This document shows, one piece after another, positions 21,501 to 31,955 of a stretch of DNA of 64,000 nt; position 1 is the first letter of the stretch; every line of letters begins with the position of its first letter. The notes beneath the pieces were generated by a model, which ran no database searches, was not told the origin of the DNA, and saw nothing but the letters and a program-made list of their open reading frames with translations. The stretch is from Parietichytrium sp. I65-24A (lineage: Eukaryota; Sar; Bigyra; Thraustochytrida; Thraustochytriidae), in the NCBI GenBank assembly GCA_012862575.1, contig BLSF01000035.1:124001-188000 (forward strand). Reading direction: 5' to 3'. A program made the position numbers and the translations under genes.

Positions 21501-23111
21501 TTGACACATGAACTTTCCATGCAAATGGATAACAAGACATTTGTGATGAAGAAGTTTGATGAATTGAAGGCTGGCTGGTTCTCCAACCCGGAGACAGCTC
21601 TGCACTCGATGCGCGAGTTTCTTCAGCTTTGCATCATGCCCCGTTGCCTCTTGTCTGGCATTGACGCCCTGTACTGCTCAAAGTTTATCCGCCTACTGCA
21701 CGAGCGGAATGTACGCGGCTTTTCGTCGGTTTTCTTTTTCAATATCGTTATCCAATATGTCGCCGCGAACTTGTTCTGTGTCACAGAGCGTGAAGCATCT
21801 CACCTGGGCATCTTCCTTAAGGATGTTCTTAGCGCCTTCGCGGACTGGACGAAGGACAAAAATACCTATGCGAAGGCATTCGAAGCCAAAGTAGGGGCGT
21901 GCAGGAGCTTTACAAATCCGGACTCTCCAAAAATCCCTTTCGAGGAATTTCAGAAATGCGTTGCTAAATGGCACGAGAAGCTTGGAATTGCTTTCGGAAA
22001 TGCTCTGCAGTCGGAGTCTTTCATGCATATCCGCCCTGCGCTCGTCATCACGAGTAAAGTCATCGACTTGTTCCCAGTGTCCACAGCTGTGATCAAGAGC
22101 TTGCATGCAAAGGCCAGCAACCTTGCGAATAACGACGAGCGCCAAGATATTAAGACCATGGCGAAACGTTACGAGACCATGCTTGATAACAAGCTGAAGG
22201 TTCTTGGAGGAGTCGCGGAGAAGAAGCCCGTGAAGAAGGAGATGGGGAGCGTCTTGGACAGATTTGACGAAGGAAAGAATGGGGCAAGCGGCTCCGTCGC
22301 TGCGACTGCCAGCAAGGACGGAAAAGGTCGCCAAGGCACAAAATTGGATGACCCAAAGCCCATGTCCTCCAAGTCATCGACTTCGCAAGGACCAGCGACA
22401 ACAGCCAAGAAAGAGGACACCAACTCGGGTACTCAAGAGGGTAATACCGCGACAAACTCGACTGGCGGAGGGGGAAGAGGCGCTAGGAATAGGAAACGCA
22501 GCAGGGATGCACAGGCTGATACACAAGCCTCCAAGAAGGCGAAGATGGCTGGCTCTGGTACAGCTCCGGGAAATGGCCCGTCCGGCGAGAACGGCGCTGC
22601 CGCTCCTACTACTGCTGCTGCGGCAACACCAGCCGCATCTAGCGGCGCCGATCGTCAAGGTCAATCGAAAGGTCGCGGCCGCGGTCAGGCCTCAGGAAGG
22701 GACGCTTCCGCTTCGAAAGGTGGGAGTACGTCAGCACCAGTCCCTGGAAGGAGTTCCGGAAACAGCAACTCCAATAGCAACAGCAATAGCAACTCGGCCA
22801 ACCCGCCAGCAGATGGACGTGGGATTGCCAAAGGTAGTAACAGCGGAGGAGGTGGGGCCACCACAAAATCGGTTGGGAATCATCCTCCCCCTCGTAGAGA
22901 CGACCCAAGGGATCGGGACCGCGACCGCGACCGCGACCGCGACCGTGATCGTGACTGGGATCGGGATAGAGAGCGGGAGCATCGCGACCGTGACCATCGC
23001 GATCGTGACCGCGATTGGGAGCGAGAGCGCGCAAGGCCTCGCGATGGACCACCTCCTGGGCCACGTGAGAACCGCGGTGGGCGCGGTCGCAGGCGTGGTG
23101 GAAGGCGTTGA
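18537..23111 (+). CDS. THOC2: THO complex subunit 2 (THOC2/Tho2)
   Basis: A single exon of 1524 residues starting at an ATG. Residues about 122-155 (KQLVKANTNNLYRQRKYNL followed by EESEGFAKLL) match the hallmark Tho2 N-terminal block. A long helical body follows to about residue 1240, including an HLVPLHVLIDKL-type Tho2 segment. The C-terminal 280 residues are low complexity: Lys-rich, Ser/Asn runs, a long Arg-Asp repeat and a final RGRGRRRGGRR basic tail, similar in style to animal THOC2. Tho2 is the scaffold of THO/TREX, which couples transcription elongation to mRNA packaging and export in the nucleus. In this window only a minority of genes have introns, but THO acts on intronless transcripts too. 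Confidence 0.93.
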   Translation: MSALAACGVDASSFAAECAAWVASVFSGGGDVGDGGGAGAVPSASCDSEREALVDWLWVAGVRARSEEAEEERELSGPWKRVCEAVAAAAERDGAVRDLMLERLELEALQGAGLCDSRQATKQLVKANTNNLYRQRKYNLLAEESEGFAKLLTVLGAVRPGAAKAAADDVRRLIGFFRLDPNRVLDLVLDAYEREPHCDTVYRPLLAMFRASSVKQLLGFKFQMYHHHQGDQEQDQSKSHERNGQLLAAPETPLSLQYLVARLCTFGVVGLDDIMPHLQPSDADLASQTSAREHRTLQLSKKIGIVKLNAPRTVEELEKEKAAEESARAAQEAKQTREDRGNQKAGLVAGFLAAGSWKDAEALAKRLGTSGTLDHPQVQLVLFTQLKASIAPLYAKLAIGKACETLRGAYPTAGAGAGTANGDSRFSLPEDWICRGDFAKVQFFDSFLERYSDVLATIGHRLSQDMNLFFSIVRILGCSTVSGVTPEDDSSMDVDDAKSGDPLLSRKWTTTGIAAAKKSVFRVLDQCVLPSLATVKDPNPALVFSVWEVVKQFPFAARFDLYEKWRSDHYERTPALQLVKAHAKYVAKQTLKRVANQKEAMRLVSRRLGKISHNNPVIVFSALLDNIQAYDNLIPSMVDAMKQLSPLSFDVVAYLLIVYLGRDEGSKIKEDGQSHSNWLQALCKFAGYFYLKYPAVELSGLMTYVIRQLKNRNSLDLLIVEEIIARMAGLEVVEDFSEEMLFAMGGGSALRTQARAGLGASTVAKKKPIRLLRETLENGKMLMPLVVLIAQQLDSIAYDGDSKNLKLIGHKYDKCATVFSQFLEFVALQIPVEDFASRHLVPLHVLIDKLHVDPVVAFEIARPVLNAAKAQECFATNAALKDALNRPSLKLSEEQCAMWGSQSEKMLEVAASVIETHGKWKVLDRTLFSLFNSLSMYDIVVPRAQYDTEIERLRQKAVAARGGGSKEDQLSGKKLEAELARCSDLEKQLTHELSMQMDNKTFVMKKFDELKAGWFSNPETALHSMREFLQLCIMPRCLLSGIDALYCSKFIRLLHERNVRGFSSVFFFNIVIQYVAANLFCVTEREASHLGIFLKDVLSAFADWTKDKNTYAKAFEAKVGACRSFTNPDSPKIPFEEFQKCVAKWHEKLGIAFGNALQSESFMHIRPALVITSKVIDLFPVSTAVIKSLHAKASNLANNDERQDIKTMAKRYETMLDNKLKVLGGVAEKKPVKKEMGSVLDRFDEGKNGASGSVAATASKDGKGRQGTKLDDPKPMSSKSSTSQGPATTAKKEDTNSGTQEGNTATNSTGGGGRGARNRKRSRDAQADTQASKKAKMAGSGTAPGNGPSGENGAAAPTTAAAATPAASSGADRQGQSKGRGRGQASGRDASASKGGSTSAPVPGRSSGNSNSNSNSNSNSANPPADGRGIAKGSNSGGGGATTKSVGNHPPPRRDDPRDRDRDRDRDRDRDRDWDRDREREHRDRDHRDRDRDWERERARPRDGPPPGPRENRGGRGRRRGGRR

Positions 23112-23590
23112 CATTTCGGTGTAGGGCTAGATTACAGAGTCTGTGCGCAGCCACAAAATATGGAAGTCTACGAAGCGAAAGACAAGGTCGTGTTTGATAA
23201 GCAACAAAGTAGCACTCTTTTAAAAACAAAATGGTATAATCGACAGGATTCATGAAAGCATTTTCATCATCCGAACTGAGCCAGCTCTGCGCAGCATCAT
23301 GCATTTTCTCCATGAGATGCGTCTGTATAGTAATATCAGAAGTGATGGCCTGACGTTCGTAGATAACAAACAGAATTCCACTGCGTTGTATTTGCGAATA
23401 TATGGTGATGATGGGGCGTAGAATCCGCGGGGAGGGCCACAGATACAGTCGACGTGCACAGTTTGTGATTGAGTTGAGTGTGTGCACTGAGAGAAAGCTT
23501 GGCGCAGTGGAACAGTTTGATGTGCAGAAAACAGCTGAACAAGTGCAGTCAAAGCGATGCCAGACACGAATCCCTCATAATTGGTACTAA
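23112..23590. other. Convergent 3' spacer between THO2 and ARFRP1
   Basis: No gene is seen. The two 3' ends meet here. The sequence is of mixed composition, without repeats or a clear structure. Confidence 0.5.
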
Positions 23591-24419
23591 TCAAGACATT
23601 GGGCCACGGGCGCGAATTATGTCTGGATTATTCACAGCGCCATTTACGAGCCAAGTAATTCCTTCTTCTATTCCCGAGCAGGTGAGGGCGCTGACGGGCT
23701 GGAGTCTCTTCTCCCTTCTCCGATTCGTATTTTTTCTGTGGTCCACGATGCCGTTGAGCAAGTTGGAGGTCTCCGAATTGCTGTGTTTGCCAGAGTGGGA
23801 GTCCATCTCCACCTGGAAGTAATCATTAATTTCGTCAACTGTTCTGGCGGTGGCTAAATCTTGTTTATTCGCACAGACTAGAAGTGGCACACCAGCCAAC
23901 TCGGGGTGCTCTACCAAAGACTCCATCGCTGCTTTGGCCTCTTCGAACCTGTCTGTGTCAGCAGAGTCGAGCACAAAAATCAAGCCGTGGGCTTCAGAGT
24001 AGTACTTGTCCCAGATCGAGCGCAGCGCGATTTGGCCGCCGAGGTCCCAGAAAATTACTCTGACGTTGTTGATGTCCATTCTGCCAATGTTGAGCCCGAC
24101 TGTGGGAGGTATTTTGTCCAGCGGGATAAGATTGGGTGACTTTTGAAAGATTCCTTTCATCTAACTCATCAATTTACGCCACCGCATTAAAGACCACAAC
24201 ACACACGCCAAAGATCACAAATCAAACCCGCGCACATTAGTATCTTTCGGAGCACGGCCAGCACAAGGCTCAACCTCACCAGCCATTCGCCAGTCCTCGC
24301 CCGCAACTTACCTGCTCAAGCAGCGTGGTCTTCCCAGCGTGGTCCAGTCCAATGATCAGAATCTGAATCTCGGTCTTGGAGAACAGCCACTTAAAAAACC
24401 CTGACAAGAGCGAGAACAT
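23591..24419 (-). CDS. ARFRP1: ARF-related small GTPase ARFRP1 (yeast Arl3p type)
   Basis: Two exons, 24312-24419 and 23591-24160, with a 151-bp phase-0 intron (GTAAGT donor, TAG acceptor). The product is 225 residues. Exon 1 gives MFSLLSGFFKWLF and the P-loop GLDHAGKTT (24-32), with His where most ARFs have Asn. Exon 2 gives TVGLNIG (switch I), WDLGGQ (switch II), NKQD and SALTCSG. There is no Gly2; the MF start fits the family, which is targeted to trans-Golgi by N-terminal acetylation and SYS1 rather than myristoylation. About 30 charged and polar residues are inserted just before the SAL motif, compared with human ARFRP1. The protein acts upstream of ARL1 at the trans-Golgi. Confidence 0.93.
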
Positions 24420-27400
24420 CTTGCTCCACGCGCATCACCCGCGCGCCGCGAGCCCTCGTCAGTCTTCTCTCCGCTCCGCTTTCTCTCCCTTATCGGCCGC
24501 CCGTGAGCCTCTTCCAGAGCGAAAACTTCCGTGGCACGGTCCCACTTAAAATCGACAGCTGTGGCCCGCTGCGCTTGACCGCTTTTTCGCCCTTGACCCT
24601 CTGCACTGTCTACCCTCTCTCTCTTTTCTCTTTTCTCACTTGTCTCTCGCTGACACTATATGCTGTGCCTTGTGTTGTTGTTGTATGTTGTTATGTTGTT
24701 GTTGTCTCTTTTCATTCACGAGGGCAGTTGCTGCTGACACTGCTGACAGGGAAAGCAGGTGGCCATCGCCTAGTGGTCGCCTAGCGCGAGGACAGGGACT
24801 TGCGTAGCGGGCGGTACTCAGTACTGTGGCACTGCGGCACTGGCATAAGCTGGACATGGTGTCATGGTTTATCATGGTTTTGGTTTAATGAGCGAGAGAA
24901 CAACGAACTTCCGTACGACGAGGATGCATTGATGCATTGCATGCAATGCAGTGCATGTGCATATGCATTATATGCATGCCATCGAACGTGGACTGTTGGA
25001 CTTTTGGTCAGCCGTGGACTCTGGACCTGGAAGGTCGCAGAAAGTGGACGCAAGCGGCGGAAGCGACTCAGGTGATGTCTTGTATGCGGCATTGCCGTTC
25101 GACACTCATGAGAACGCAAATGCTGCCCTCGGGATGTCTATGTCTTTCAAGTTATTTCTATTTTCGGTTTCCGCGTTTTTACTGTTGACTCTTCTCGTGG
25201 TAAATAATGACACACGTGCCCGTTCGCGTTGCAGTTGTGAAACGAGCGCAAAACGCTTGGGCCCATTCGGTTTACATGTTCATAGCTTTTGAAGCACTTT
25301 AGATGCAAAGTGCAACGACAGCGCTATGGAAAACAGGCAAGATGAAGAAGGGTGTTGTTCTTCTACTGTTGGTCCGGGTTCTCGAGCAACTTATCAAAAG
25401 TCGTCAGCAAAGTTGTCAGAACAGAAATTGTCAGCAAGGTGGTCTTGCGGAGGTTTCTGCTTTCTAACTCTAGATAGGTTTCGAGGGCTGAGGCTGAGTC
25501 TCTTTGCGAGCTGGCCGCGAAGCTGCTTCCAGTTGTGATCTCCTAATTGACGGAATTTTTGGGAAAGCTTTGAGGAGATACAATGAAAAACAACGCGCCG
25601 GGTCGAAGGTACTGAGCGTTTGCTTCCCTTGCACTGATTTCCACGGCCTCTCAAATCGAGTTTCGCCCTTTTTTGAGCAAGTATATTTCATCATTCATGG
25701 GTCAGACCACCTCTGGAACCGAAAAACCGAAGAAAACATAAATGTGGGTGATTCCCATCATCAGTGACGGTTGTTCGTCTCTTTCAGCCGATCGTTTCCT
25801 CGTTCCCCGCCAATACCGATATAAGTATCCGCGTCCAAGATGTTGCACGCTCCAATTCTGGTGCGATCGCGAGCACACCGTGGCAGTAGTGTCGCACATG
25901 AAAACATTGTTTCAGTGCTCTTAAAACCTAGCCTCGGAAAAGTGTTTGACAGCGACTTTTGCGCTTTCTCAAGAGAAATTTCCCGGCAGCCTTTCGTGCA
26001 GGCGGGCAAAACCAGGCATAGATTACAGAGGTCAGAAACTTGCGCTCGAGCAACTGGACCATGGAGGGTTCTCGTTGCATAGTGCCAAAGGTTGAACCTC
26101 CGAGTTCAATCTTTGTCAAGTGTTTCTTTCGATACCAAGCTTGCAAATGCAAATCACTTCGAGTTTTGGCCTGCGACCAACATCACATGCATGGCCAGCG
26201 TGGTCCCGGGAAAAGAAGCCAAACAAGCAGTCCCCTTCCAGTCGCCCGGGTAGCAGAATCCCTTGGTTCCACTTTCGTTTTGCTTTGTAAACGATTTCTT
26301 CAAGTTGAAGTCAAGGGTTTTCATGCGCTCATCAAAGATCCAGAGTCCTGGGAATGAAGTGAAGCTTGGAGGACGAATCTCTCCAACTCATCGCACGGAA
26401 TGCACCAGTCTTTGCTTCGCTCTTGCCATTGGCGGCAGCGATTGTCGTTGAATGCTGCGTTACTTTGCCTTCTTTGAGTCAATTCCACGCGGGACTTTTT
26501 TCCCTCCGCTGAAGCGCCGCGCTTTTTTGACTCATGGTGTTTCAATTGATGGACTGCAGAAGATCGCACGAAGGGGTATGAACGCGGCGGAGAAGCTATA
26601 GCTAGCAAGCCGAGAAGCGACTTGGCGGCGCAAATCTTCAAAATCTGAACGTGATCGCAAGGATAGCAAGTATTCGCAAGTCCCGAAGTTTTCAAAGGTT
26701 CACTTTGTTTGGTTCGGTTTGATCCGACTTTTTCTCTCCCCTCCTCTTCTTCTTCTTCTTCTTCTTCAATCTCCACTGGGAATGAATCAATCTTGAAATC
26801 AATCTTGATCAATCAGAACAGAATTCACAGTCGCTTCTCTCGATCTCAGAATTGTTTTCTCGTTTTATCTCGTTCTTTGTCATTCTTCCCATCATGATTG
26901 AATTCTTGATGCGCATGCAGAAGGTAAACAGAGAGTGAATCAATGAAAAAAACAGTTCTCTCTTTATTTTTTGTTTCGTTTCTTTTTCTTTTGACGCGGT
27001 TTTGACTGGTTTGACATGGTTTGACTCGAAGTCCCGGACTCGAATAGTATTGAGTTGAGTCGATTGATTGATAGATGATTGAACGTAACATAACGAAAAC
27101 CATTCAATTCATACAGCACAGCATAGCACATAGCCTCTTCAATTGAACAACTGTGCTAGTACTCATTACCATCACCACTCTCACTCGCTAGTCTGGTCAT
27201 AGAGAGTATTATGGCGATCGCTAGTACTATTTGCGTCACTCACCACTAATAGAGAGCCTAATACTCCCGTAGTCCCAGGCGTCGTACGCTATGACATAGC
27301 ACAACCCCAACCACCCACACGATCCCTCCCACCTCTACCAGGTGACTATGGTTTATATTAACAGGGAGGCACCCGCGAGTGCGCAACTTTTTTCACTTTG

Positions 27401-29820
27401 GACTTTCCCATCTTTCTCCATAGCCTCATCTAGCCGATCCCTATAAGTCTGCGGGCGAGGCAGAAGCCTAGCGTCAGAAGTGGCCGGTAGCTACCGGTGG
27501 CTAGCACGCGACAGTAGTAGTTCTTTGGAGGGAGAGAGAGAGAGTCCCCGTCAATCATTTCATTCATCAAAATCATTCACAGTCAATCAATCGTCAATGA
27601 TGCTCAATCGTCGCAACCTTTTTTTGTTGAGTTGGTTTCTGTGCTTCTGCGCAATTGTGTTAGAATTGCATCGATTTTTATTTTGATCTTTATTCTGCAG
27701 TTTAGATTTCTTTCAGCACGAAAGAAAGAAAAAAAAAGAGAAAGTCACATGTTGCGATCTTTGCAAATGCTCCAGTTAGGGAAGTTAGAGCTCCCGTTCC
27801 TTCTTTCGTTCTCTGACGTCTTTCGAACGCAAATAATCAGCAGCCATCGGCGGCAGCTGCAGCAAAGGAACTGAGGCGCGTGGGAGAGATGCGTGGAACG
27901 CGCAAGAGAATGAATGAGAAGCAGAATTCAAAGGCTATCATCACGAAAGGTCCGACTTGGAGTCTGTTGAAAGTTCGACTTTGAATCGACGACAGTATAA
28001 AAATCAATAAATGTTTCTCTGTTTCCAATCTTGGCCAGAGCGAAAGAGGAAGAAGAAGAAGTAATGATGCTATACAACTATAAGGAGAAGAAGAAGAAGT
28101 ATATAATAAGCAGATGTAGAGATTACATAGAAGCAAATACTACAAGCGATAAGTGAAGTTATGTGGACGCTAGCTAGCTACAAGCTGCAAACGGTGAGTG
28201 AATCTGAAGGTCTGAAAAACAAACAATTTATCAGTCGCTACTCAGTGCCTGGTGAGTTATTTCTTGCATTGATTATACAGTTAATAACCTTCTTCTGTTT
28301 TGACCACGGTCTGAATTCTATTTTCTAAACTCTGATTTTCTGAATTCTTAACTCTGATTGACCGTGATGTGTCGTCAAAACAAAACGTTGTTCCCTGTCC
28401 CTTGTATTTAGTTAGAAACTGATTCTGATTCTGAATTTCTGAACTCTGAAGAGAATGGCGGACGGCGTGAAGAATAAAAAAGGAAAGAAAGAAAGAAAGA
28501 AAGAATCCACCACCCACTCACCCACTCGCACACTGCATTGTCAACTCGTCCACTTGTAATCAACTCGACCAAACCAAAAAGCCTCGAAACACAACCAGCA
28601 CAACCAACACACCATCAACAACAACAACAATAACAACAAGATTCTTTCAACAACAACAGCAGCAGCAACAGCACTTGCATACTTTGTTCTTGCACTTGCG
28701 ACTCGCGCTCTGCTCAACGACAACCCTCCCTCTCTCTGCCTCCATTCTCACTCTCTCTTGGCCTTTGCCTCTCTCTGTCTCCATTCTCTCTCTCTGTCGC
28801 CTTACCTTCGCTGCGGGTTGGAGTTTAGTGAGTGACTGAGTGAGTGGGTGAGTGAAGTCGAAGTGAGTGTAAAAGTTGTTATAAATTATAGATTATAAGT
28901 TATACATCTTGATTGATTGACTGACTGACTGACTGATTGACAGACAGCGAATTCATTTCACATTTTCACATTTTCGCATTGTCAAAAATTGATTTTTGGT
29001 TGAAAATAAATTTGTTTGTTTGGCGGATTGACGCGCTTCCCACTCGCCATCGTTTCGATTCCGCGAGTGGAAGGAGTGCAAGTGTAGAGGGAAAGAAAGG
29101 GAAAGAAAGGGAAAGGAGGAGTGATAACTTAGTTCGTCAATGGAGCGGAGAGCAAGAGCTTGGGCTTGAAGAGGAGGAAAAAGAAAGGGCAAGAAAATAA
29201 GGAGGAAGAGAGGGCAGGCAAGGGAGGCGCTTGGGCCCACTTTGCAGCAAGTGGGAGTGAAAGGAGAGAAGGAGAATCGAACTGGCCAGGAGGGGAGGAA
29301 GAAAAAAAAGAAAGGGGCGTCAACGAAACCACAGTCGAGGCTGTCAAGTTGTTGTTGTTGAGATCTTACACACTTGTTCTTCTCCCCTGCGTCTGCTGCT
29401 CCTTCACCGCGCCTCGCAGCCCGCTCCCCCTCCCCCCCAACCACACCACTTCTCAGTGTCTCAGTGTCTCAGTGTCTCAGTGTCATCCCAATTCTCATTG
29501 TCGTTGTCATTGTCGCCGCCTTTCCTCTCAGCAGAGCGCTACCAGAGTCCAAACAGTCTCGCTGCCTCTCGCTCGGGCCGCTCTCGTGGCATAGGCTTTC
29601 ATTTTCCGCACGCACTGCTTCCATTTCGCTTCATCTGTCATTGCGGAATAGCAACTCGCTCGTTGGTCTGGTCTGGTCTGGTCATTGAAGCAGCTATCTG
29701 TATTCACCGTTCGTGGCGGCGTTCACATTGGATTTCCATTCCGCGCGGGCGACGGTGGTCATTGGGCTCCCCAAGACTCTGAGAAAAAGCTGCAAACCCG
29801 GGCTGCGAACTGATGGAGAA
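24420..29820. other. 5.4-kb gene-poor spacer between ARFRP1 and the phosphatase gene
   Basis: No long frame, tRNA or transposon could be recognised. A CTA/TAG-rich block lies about 350 bp upstream of ARFRP1 (about 24765-24830). A second, longer island lies at about 27130-27500 with no obvious gene nearby. An ATGCAT-rich palindromic stretch is at about 24922-24980. Simple repeats include CTT (about 26740-26770), GAAA (28480-28506), CAA/CAG (28613-28675) and CT-rich tracts (28720-28800). CTGAATTCT words cluster at 28310-28450. Bases 29060-29320 are purine-rich. Bases 25250-26700 are unique-looking and unexplained. Confidence 0.5.
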
Positions 29821-29824
29821 ATGA
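29813..29824 (+). promoter_or_regulatory. Minimal upstream ORF whose stop overlaps the phosphatase start (ATGA)
   Basis: An ATG at 29813 opens a three-codon frame (Met-Glu-Lys) that stops at TGA 29822-29824. That stop overlaps the phosphatase ATG (29821-29823) in an ATGA arrangement. A ribosome using the first ATG would terminate on top of the main start, the geometry of termination-reinitiation. Whether the leader includes this ATG depends on the unknown transcription start. Confidence 0.5.
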
Positions 29825-31254
29825 GTGTCACACCGAAGGAGGAAGAGGAAGATCTGGCCGACACGCTGCTTTCATTTCAGCAGTCCAGCCGCGAAGACGG
29901 GGAAACATCCCAGGTTCAGGTTCGAGACGAGCCCAAAATGCACTTTGCGGAGACCAGCGGTAGCGTCGGTGTTGGATGTGCCGAAGGGAACGTGGGCAGG
30001 GAAGATGAAGACGGTTGCTTGAACGAAAAAAAATCTGCTGGCGGGAATGATGTCGAAGAGCCTGCACAATCGAATCCGGAGACTCACGAATCCTCAATGA
30101 AGAATGTGGATGAGGGCTCTTCGTGTTGCTTGCGCGCCTCCCTGCCGTCTGTGGCAAGGGTGAAGAGATTCCGCGGAATGTATGTCGGTCCCACTGACGA
30201 GTCCAACTGGGTGTTGCCTGGCCACCTGCTTTGTGGAGCGTATCCTGCAGAGTGTGATGACGATGCCCATGTCGGAGTTCTGGAGGCGCTTCTCCGGTGC
30301 GGCGTTGATACTTTTGTTTGCTTGCAAGAAGAATACAAGCATTATAGTTCGGACCGCTCGGCCTGGGCATCTGGCCGCGAGATCCGGCCGTACATTCACG
30401 ACGCATTTAAGATTTGCGAGGCTGCTAAAGGCCGCGACCGTGTGTGTGACCCAAATAGCCTAGTTTTTCTACAGACGCCAATCGCGGACTGTGATGTAAC
30501 TTCGGACTCTGTAGTCGCCAATCTGGCCGAAGCCCTTTGCTGGAGAATTGTGGCCGGCCATGTAGTATACATTCACTGCTGGGGAGGCCACGGGCGCACT
30601 GGCACTCTAATTGCCGTGATGTTGGGAATGCTGTACAAGATTTCTAATGCAGAGGCACTCAAGCGCACGCAGCTTTACCACGATTTGCGCAGATGCCCAC
30701 TCCCCGTCCCTTCCCCACAAACCTTTCTTCAGCGCATGCAGGTTTTACGCGTTCTTGATGGGGTTCAAGATGACGAGAGTATTCTTGCGCAACACCGCGA
30801 CAAGCCAGAGCTCCTGAAGAAGAAGCTTGAGTTGTGCTGGAGCTTTTCCATGCCAATATCCCCGGAGCTGAGTCTTATCGACCTTGAGAGCCCAAAGCGC
30901 GAGTTAGCGTCTCCTACGCCAGAGCCGCGTGAGATTCATGATGGGATCTCCCTCGCTGCGGATCGAAAGCGAAGGAAAGTCGCTTTGTGCGCAATGGACA
31001 AGACGCGCTCATTGAAACCTCCGACGTCGCGGTACCACCTCACGCAAAACGACGCATCTTGCGGGAATGTGGATAACTCTGACTGTCTTTCTGCCTCGCC
31101 GCAAAGTCACCTTGATGAGGACGAGGAAGAAGATGGCCAGGAGCCTCGCGTGCGATCCTCCTCTTCGTCTTCGTGCCCTGCAGATGGCAACGGCGGGCAC
31201 CCAAAGCTACAATCGGTTGATGTCCAGCGTCAAAAGGTGGGGCTGATGCGTTAG
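29821..31254 (+). CDS. Dual-specificity-type protein tyrosine phosphatase
   Basis: A single exon of 477 residues. The frame is open farther upstream only from a GTG, so the ATG at 29821 is used. Residues 1-110 are acidic and probably disordered. The phosphatase domain spans about 115-310. The signature HCWGGHGRTG gives the CX5R loop with nucleophile C253 and R259; the upstream IADCDVTSD segment probably supplies the general-acid Asp. The C-terminal 150 residues are Ser-rich, with a basic cluster DRKRRKVA that could be a nuclear localisation signal and an acidic run. Substrates may be phosphoproteins or other phosphorylated molecules; sequence does not decide. Confidence 0.88.
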   Translation: MSVTPKEEEEDLADTLLSFQQSSREDGETSQVQVRDEPKMHFAETSGSVGVGCAEGNVGREDEDGCLNEKKSAGGNDVEEPAQSNPETHESSMKNVDEGSSCCLRASLPSVARVKRFRGMYVGPTDESNWVLPGHLLCGAYPAECDDDAHVGVLEALLRCGVDTFVCLQEEYKHYSSDRSAWASGREIRPYIHDAFKICEAAKGRDRVCDPNSLVFLQTPIADCDVTSDSVVANLAEALCWRIVAGHVVYIHCWGGHGRTGTLIAVMLGMLYKISNAEALKRTQLYHDLRRCPLPVPSPQTFLQRMQVLRVLDGVQDDESILAQHRDKPELLKKKLELCWSFSMPISPELSLIDLESPKRELASPTPEPREIHDGISLAADRKRRKVALCAMDKTRSLKPPTSRYHLTQNDASCGNVDNSDCLSASPQSHLDEDEEEDGQEPRVRSSSSSSCPADGNGGHPKLQSVDVQRQKVGLMR

Positions 31255-31955
31255 ACTGGACTGTGCTAGCTAGTATGTCTCCAGATGTTTTTCTTTTTCT
31301 TGGAGTTTATGTGTTGAGAGTTACGTGGACTTGCTGTTCGCGCTTTGCTGTTATGTTGTTAGTGCGTGGCTTTTGGCGTCTGCCCGGAAAGGTCAGTCAA
31401 TTGCATTCGCTGTTTTTCTCTCACGTGGTAGATTGGCACACTGTTTTCCACATCTCGTGTCCGTCTGGCTCTTCGAGCGAGTTGGTACGCGGCTATTTCC
31501 AATAATCCCTTCTTTTGAGGTATGGGGATTCGATTTGGAAACTGGTGTGGCCAACTTCCAGTGACTTTGTTGTACGTTCGCTCTCGTGTTCCTTGATATA
31601 CCCCCGGTACTCGGGCACCCATCGCGCGGGCGGGCGTTGATACATGTATCTTTAATTCTTTTAGATGTTGTGAAAAATGATCACGTCGATAGTTGTCGTG
31701 AAAACGTAAAAATTTGCTTTGTTCTTCTTTTTTGTTTTGTTATATGCGAGTTTTCTCTTTACATGGAAAACCGCTTTCTTTTCTTTATTTCAGAAATGTA
31801 TGAATTATAACAGCGTTCCTGTTGCGGTGTGTCATTTCATTCACTGTCAATTTCCTTCCGATTCTGTCTATGCATTGCCTGCGTACGATGGCGTTCCGGC
31901 CCTGGAAACAAGGAGTACATTTCATAGAAACATTCAAGGACGCGGGCTCGATCAT
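31255..31955. other. Convergent 3' spacer between phosphatase and myosin genes
   Basis: No gene is seen. The sequence is T-rich on the plus strand over 31680-31800. Both genes end toward this stretch, so it should contain both poly(A) sites. Confidence 0.5.

Noticed and set aside
22264-23487. Long frames on both strands overlapping the THO2 C-terminal coding region
   Set aside because: They arise from the low-complexity Arg-Asp and Ser/Asn repeats; no family resemblance, and THO2 explains the DNA.
23591-24160. ARFRP1 fragment without a P-loop
   Set aside because: Exon 1 at 24312-24419 supplies it with good splice signals.
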